Source: Bacillus sp. V3-13
GTDB lineage: Bacteria; Bacillota; Bacilli; Bacillales; Cytobacillaceae
Direction of reading: 5' to 3'
Assembly (NCBI RefSeq): GCF_002860165.1
Contig: NZ_PGUZ01000027.1
Location: 1 to 64,000, forward strand
DNA length: 64,000 bases
Shown here: piece by piece, positions 61,804 through 64,000 of the stretch
Layout of the letters: each line of letters begins with the position of its first letter
Position numbering within the stretch: position 1 is the first letter of the stretch
The notes under the pieces: generated by a model
The model's database searches: none
What the model was told of the DNA's origin: nothing
Seen by the model: only the letters and a program-made list of their open reading frames with translations
Made by a program: the position numbers and the translations under genes

Positions 61804-61849
61804 AGTAAGTAGCTTTTACAGCTTACTATTAGTAAGTGAAACCTGTCAA
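61804..61849 (-). promoter_or_regulatory. Promoter/operator region of the nitroreductase gene (HxlR-like boxes)
   Basis: Reading toward the gene, TTGACA (61849-61844) is followed by the dyad CTTACTATTAGTAAG (61822-61836) and a further half-site AGTAAGT (61804-61810). The dyad falls in the -35/-10 spacer, where a repressor would block the promoter. TTACTA/TAGTAA boxes are the style used by YodB/HxlR-family quinone sensors. No HxlR gene is present in the window. Confidence 0.5.
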
Positions 61850-61920
61850 AAAATTTGTTTCACCATTCCCCAAGTTTTTAATTTACAGTAACTAACACAG
61901 GCCCAGCTTTTGCATTTTAT

Positions 61921-62040
61921 CGGTTCCGCTCGTAAATCTCGAGTTCCGCTCGTAAATCTCAAATTCCGCTCGTAAATCTCAAATTCCGCTCGTAAATCTC
62001 GAGTTCCGCTCGTAAATCTCGAGTTCCGCTCGTAAATCTC
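61921..62040. repeat. Exact 20-bp tandem repeat, six copies
   Basis: Six head-to-tail units of 20 bases, each NNNTTCCGCTCGTAAATCTC, fill 61921-62040. Only the first three bases vary (CGG, GAG, AAA, AAA, GAG, GAG). The array is followed by degenerate units containing TTTCGCTTAATTCCCTCG and ATCGCTTAATTAATCTGAC, which match the repeat at 22150-22282. No spacers exist, so it is not a CRISPR array. Confidence 0.95.
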
Positions 62041-62438
62041 GGTTTCGCTTAATTCCCTCGAATGTTATCGCTTAATTAATCTGACTGAACACTAATGGTA
62101 GGAATTTTTAAGGAATTTAAAATAAAAATATGTTAGTTTAAACACCTCAAATTAAGCCATTAACCTTAATTTGATCATATTCCTCTCAAAAGAGCATATA
62201 AAATGATTGTTTTTTGATTCTAATATCAGCTTTTCCATACTTTAAGAAATATAATTGGTCCCCTACAAAAAACTGCATCTCAAACCTCCAGTCCGTTCAT
62301 CACAAAGATAGACAAAATACTACACAAAATGTTGGGATGAAAGCGGTAACAAAACGAAAAAGACGGGTGATATAATAAAAGCAACAGAATAAGTGAATAA
62401 TTTCACAAAGAATACAACTTCAGGGGAGGACAAAGACC
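62041..62438 (+). promoter_or_regulatory. Intergenic region with cre site and -10 element before the EIIA remnant
   Basis: TGAAAGCGGTAACA (62338-62351) fits the cre consensus exactly. TATAAT (62371-62376) is a perfect -10 element 19 bases further on; the -35 is poor. They precede the broken PTS EIIA gene, which would have been under CcpA control. The rest of 62041-62337 has the tail of the repeat array and no gene. Confidence 0.55.
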
Positions 62439-62780
62439 ATGTCTGTGATCATTAAAGAAAATTTGATCAATCTGTGATCTGCTACAAAAGGGGATGCAAT
62501 TGAGAATTTTTGGTCATCGCTGGTAATGTTTCCTATGGTGCTCCAGGATGGAGTAAACAGGGCAGGCATGAGTCTTTTGTGCTTAAAAAAGGGGATAAGC
62601 TTTGGCGAGTTCAACGAGATCACGATTATTATTGTGCTGGCCGCCACACAAGAAAAAAAACATGTCCGGGCTTTATCCCAGCTGAATAAAATCATGTCTG
62701 ATCAAAACAACATTCATACCATTCATCAGGCCGTGTCAGCAAAAGAAATTTTTGCATTAATTGAAAGTCTTTCTGCTTAA
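62439..62780 (+). pseudogene. Broken PTS fructose/mannitol-type EIIA gene
   Basis: With a good RBS (GGGGAGGA), an ATG at 62439 gives MSVIIKENLINL, typical of EIIA proteins, then TGA at 62475-62477. The same frame continues SATKGDAIENFWSSL and ends with EIIA-like IIIVLAATQEKKHVRALSQL and SAKEIFALIESL. Besides the nonsense codon, the middle part that should contain the phosphorylated His (a GxAIPH-type motif) is missing, so the gene is both interrupted and internally deleted. It overlaps the convergent exporter gene end by 24 bases. Confidence 0.8.
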
Positions 62781-63662
62781 AGATGCTTGTAGTTCAGAAT
62801 GATTCTTTTCTCTGGCCAATACAACGAATGCTGCTCCGGTGAGCACGATGAATCCGCCGATTAGCTGTAAAAACGACATGCTTTCTCCAAACAATAAGGT
62901 CGAGCAAACAATCGTAACGACAGGCTCTGCCATGCTCAGAATTGACGCTCTCACAGGGCCGATTATGTTCATTCCCGCAAAAAACGTAAACATCGCGATC
63001 ACGCTTGAAAACAAAGCGATGCCAGCGACCGGAATCCAGCCTGACATATCAAATTGGAAGTTCAGGGAGTTTGTCAATAACCCGCCGGCTAAAAATGAGA
63101 CCGAGGCAAAGAATGCTATAAAGGCGCTTGTGATGATCGGCTGTACTTTTAAAGCAACAAGATTCCCAAAAATGATATAAACAGAGTACACAATCGCAGC
63201 GCCAAGTGCCAATAAAAGTCCGGTGTAATTCACATTTCCCGCCGGTGCACCGAGAATAAGGACGATCCCGCATAAAGAAACAATGATCGAAGCAAGCAGC
63301 GGCTTTGATAGTTTTTCGTTGTTGATGAAAAAGGAGAGCACTGCCACAAACACAGGATATAAATATAGAATTAAAGCTGCCAGCGAGGCGGGGATGTATT
63401 GGACCGCCAAAAAGTAAAAGGTTGATTGTAAAGTGTATAAGACGCCGCCCAGGAAAAACAGCGAAAATAGTAGCTTTTTTGTTATTTGGAGTGGCTGCTT
63501 TTTTATGAAAAGATAGAAGAATAGAATGGTTGCAGCAAACGCAAAACGCAGGAACAACAGAGTCGCCACACTTATGCCGCTCTCATAAGCATAAAGTGCA
63601 AAGATCGGCAGCAAACCGAACCCCGCTGCAGATAATAAAATTAAAAAAATACCTAAATACAT
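62757..63662 (-). CDS. DMT-superfamily exporter (EamA family)
   Basis: A 301-residue membrane protein with ten predicted spans in two EamA repeats. Repeat 1 begins GIFLILLSAAGFGLLPIFA and includes ILYLYPVFVAVLSFF; repeat 2 begins GLLLALGAAIVYSVYIIFGN and includes SILSMAEPVVTIVCSTLLFG, the conserved proline region at the end of the penultimate helix pair. The substrate is probably an amino acid or metabolite, unspecified. The ATG at 63662 has AAGGGGGA about 8 bases upstream. Its stop codon region overlaps the decayed EIIA gene. Confidence 0.9.
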   Translation of the reverse strand: MYLGIFLILLSAAGFGLLPIFALYAYESGISVATLLFLRFAFAATILFFYLFIKKQPLQITKKLLFSLFFLGGVLYTLQSTFYFLAVQYIPASLAALILYLYPVFVAVLSFFINNEKLSKPLLASIIVSLCGIVLILGAPAGNVNYTGLLLALGAAIVYSVYIIFGNLVALKVQPIITSAFIAFFASVSFLAGGLLTNSLNFQFDMSGWIPVAGIALFSSVIAMFTFFAGMNIIGPVRASILSMAEPVVTIVCSTLLFGESMSFLQLIGGFIVLTGAAFVVLAREKNHSELQASLSRKTFN

Positions 63663-64000
63663 TGTGTCATCCCCCTTATCTTATTTATTCCACCAGCCAA
63701 GCTACAATTCCTTTAATTGTTTAAGAGATGCAATGACCATTTCCGGCCTTTTGACCTACAGTCGCCCGGGATGTTAGTAGGGTTTTTACAAATGGTATAG
63801 ACAACTAGACTTAAATAATGATAATTTCAAAATATTAAAACTACTTTGAAGCGAGGTGGTAAACGAACTTCATTTAGGACTATCTTGTAAAGCGATTTCC
63901 CCGAACATTGATCACTCCGAAAAAATAATCCCATCTTGATCTTTCTTTACTATATTTACTTGTTTTTAACAAAAGCTGAACATTGGGCTAAAGTGCAGTT
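63663..64000. other. Window end without a recognisable gene
   Basis: No supported gene, RNA or terminator was seen in these 338 bases. Frames are short, and GCGAGGTGG at 63851 is RBS-like but followed by no usable start. It contains the promoter region of the DMT exporter gene. Confidence 0.4.

Noticed and set aside
61921-62040. Possible CRISPR array
   Set aside because: The units are directly abutting 20-mers with no variable spacers and no cas genes nearby; it is a plain tandem repeat.

Overview
The window looks like a chromosome segment from a Bacillaceae bacterium (Bacillus, Neobacillus or Mesobacillus type). The evidence is strong AGGAGG-type ribosome binding sites, frequent TTG and GTG starts, roughly 40% G+C by eye, sigma-A style promoters, CcpA (cre) boxes, c-di-GMP-I and ydaO-type c-di-AMP riboswitches, and small Bacillales families (SE1832, KTSC). 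No rRNA, tRNA, CRISPR array, prophage or intact insertion sequence was seen. The dominant theme is carbohydrate uptake and intracellular processing.

Layout. 0.2-5.2 kb: an ECF-like sigma factor with an NTF2-like tail, a divergent glycolipid-type glycosyltransferase/MFS pair, and a VOC protein. 5.3-17.2 kb: an operon of ROK repressor, two permeases, lipoprotein, two GH31 enzymes and a GH13 oligo-1,6-glucosidase. It has the gene order I recall for Listeria lmo0178-lmo0184, which is linked to cycloalternan and alpha-glucan use. 17.2-26.7 kb: housekeeping and accessory genes (Ada, an M24 protein lacking metal ligands, a riboswitch-controlled chemotaxis receptor, KTSC, BenE, a Gfo/Idh oxidoreductase), a LacI repressor and several gene remnants. 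27.0-38.1 kb: a nine-gene operon equivalent to E. coli ycjMNOPQRSTU, with the LacI gene standing in for ycjW. It has a sigma-A promoter with an embedded cre box and three repeated operator candidates. 38.3-43.8 kb: ugd-PAP2-glycosyltransferase, then CdaR and glycerate kinase. 44.1-48.5 kb: a Ca-type P-ATPase and a riboswitch-controlled dicarboxylate symporter.

48.7-60.6 kb holds the most unusual system: an acyl-CoA-synthetase-like protein with a degenerate C-terminus, an orphan AraC-type response regulator, an RbsACB-type ABC importer, a glycyl radical enzyme split into two genes, its radical-SAM activase and a ROK repressor. The thiyl-forming Cys is on a 746-residue protein and the radical Gly on a separate 95-residue protein with its own strong ribosome binding site. 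60.7-64 kb: SE1832 protein, nitroreductase, a 6 x 20-bp tandem repeat, a broken PTS EIIA gene and a DMT exporter.

How it fits together: neither MalFGK-type importer encodes an ATPase, so both probably use a shared MsmX-like ATPase elsewhere. The ycj-like operon would yield glucose-1-phosphate, glucose-6-phosphate and perhaps glycerate, which the nearby glycerate kinase could use. cre boxes precede the ycj-like operon, the acyl-CoA-synthetase-like gene, the RbsACB-glycyl radical cluster and the dead EIIA gene, so catabolite repression is a shared theme.
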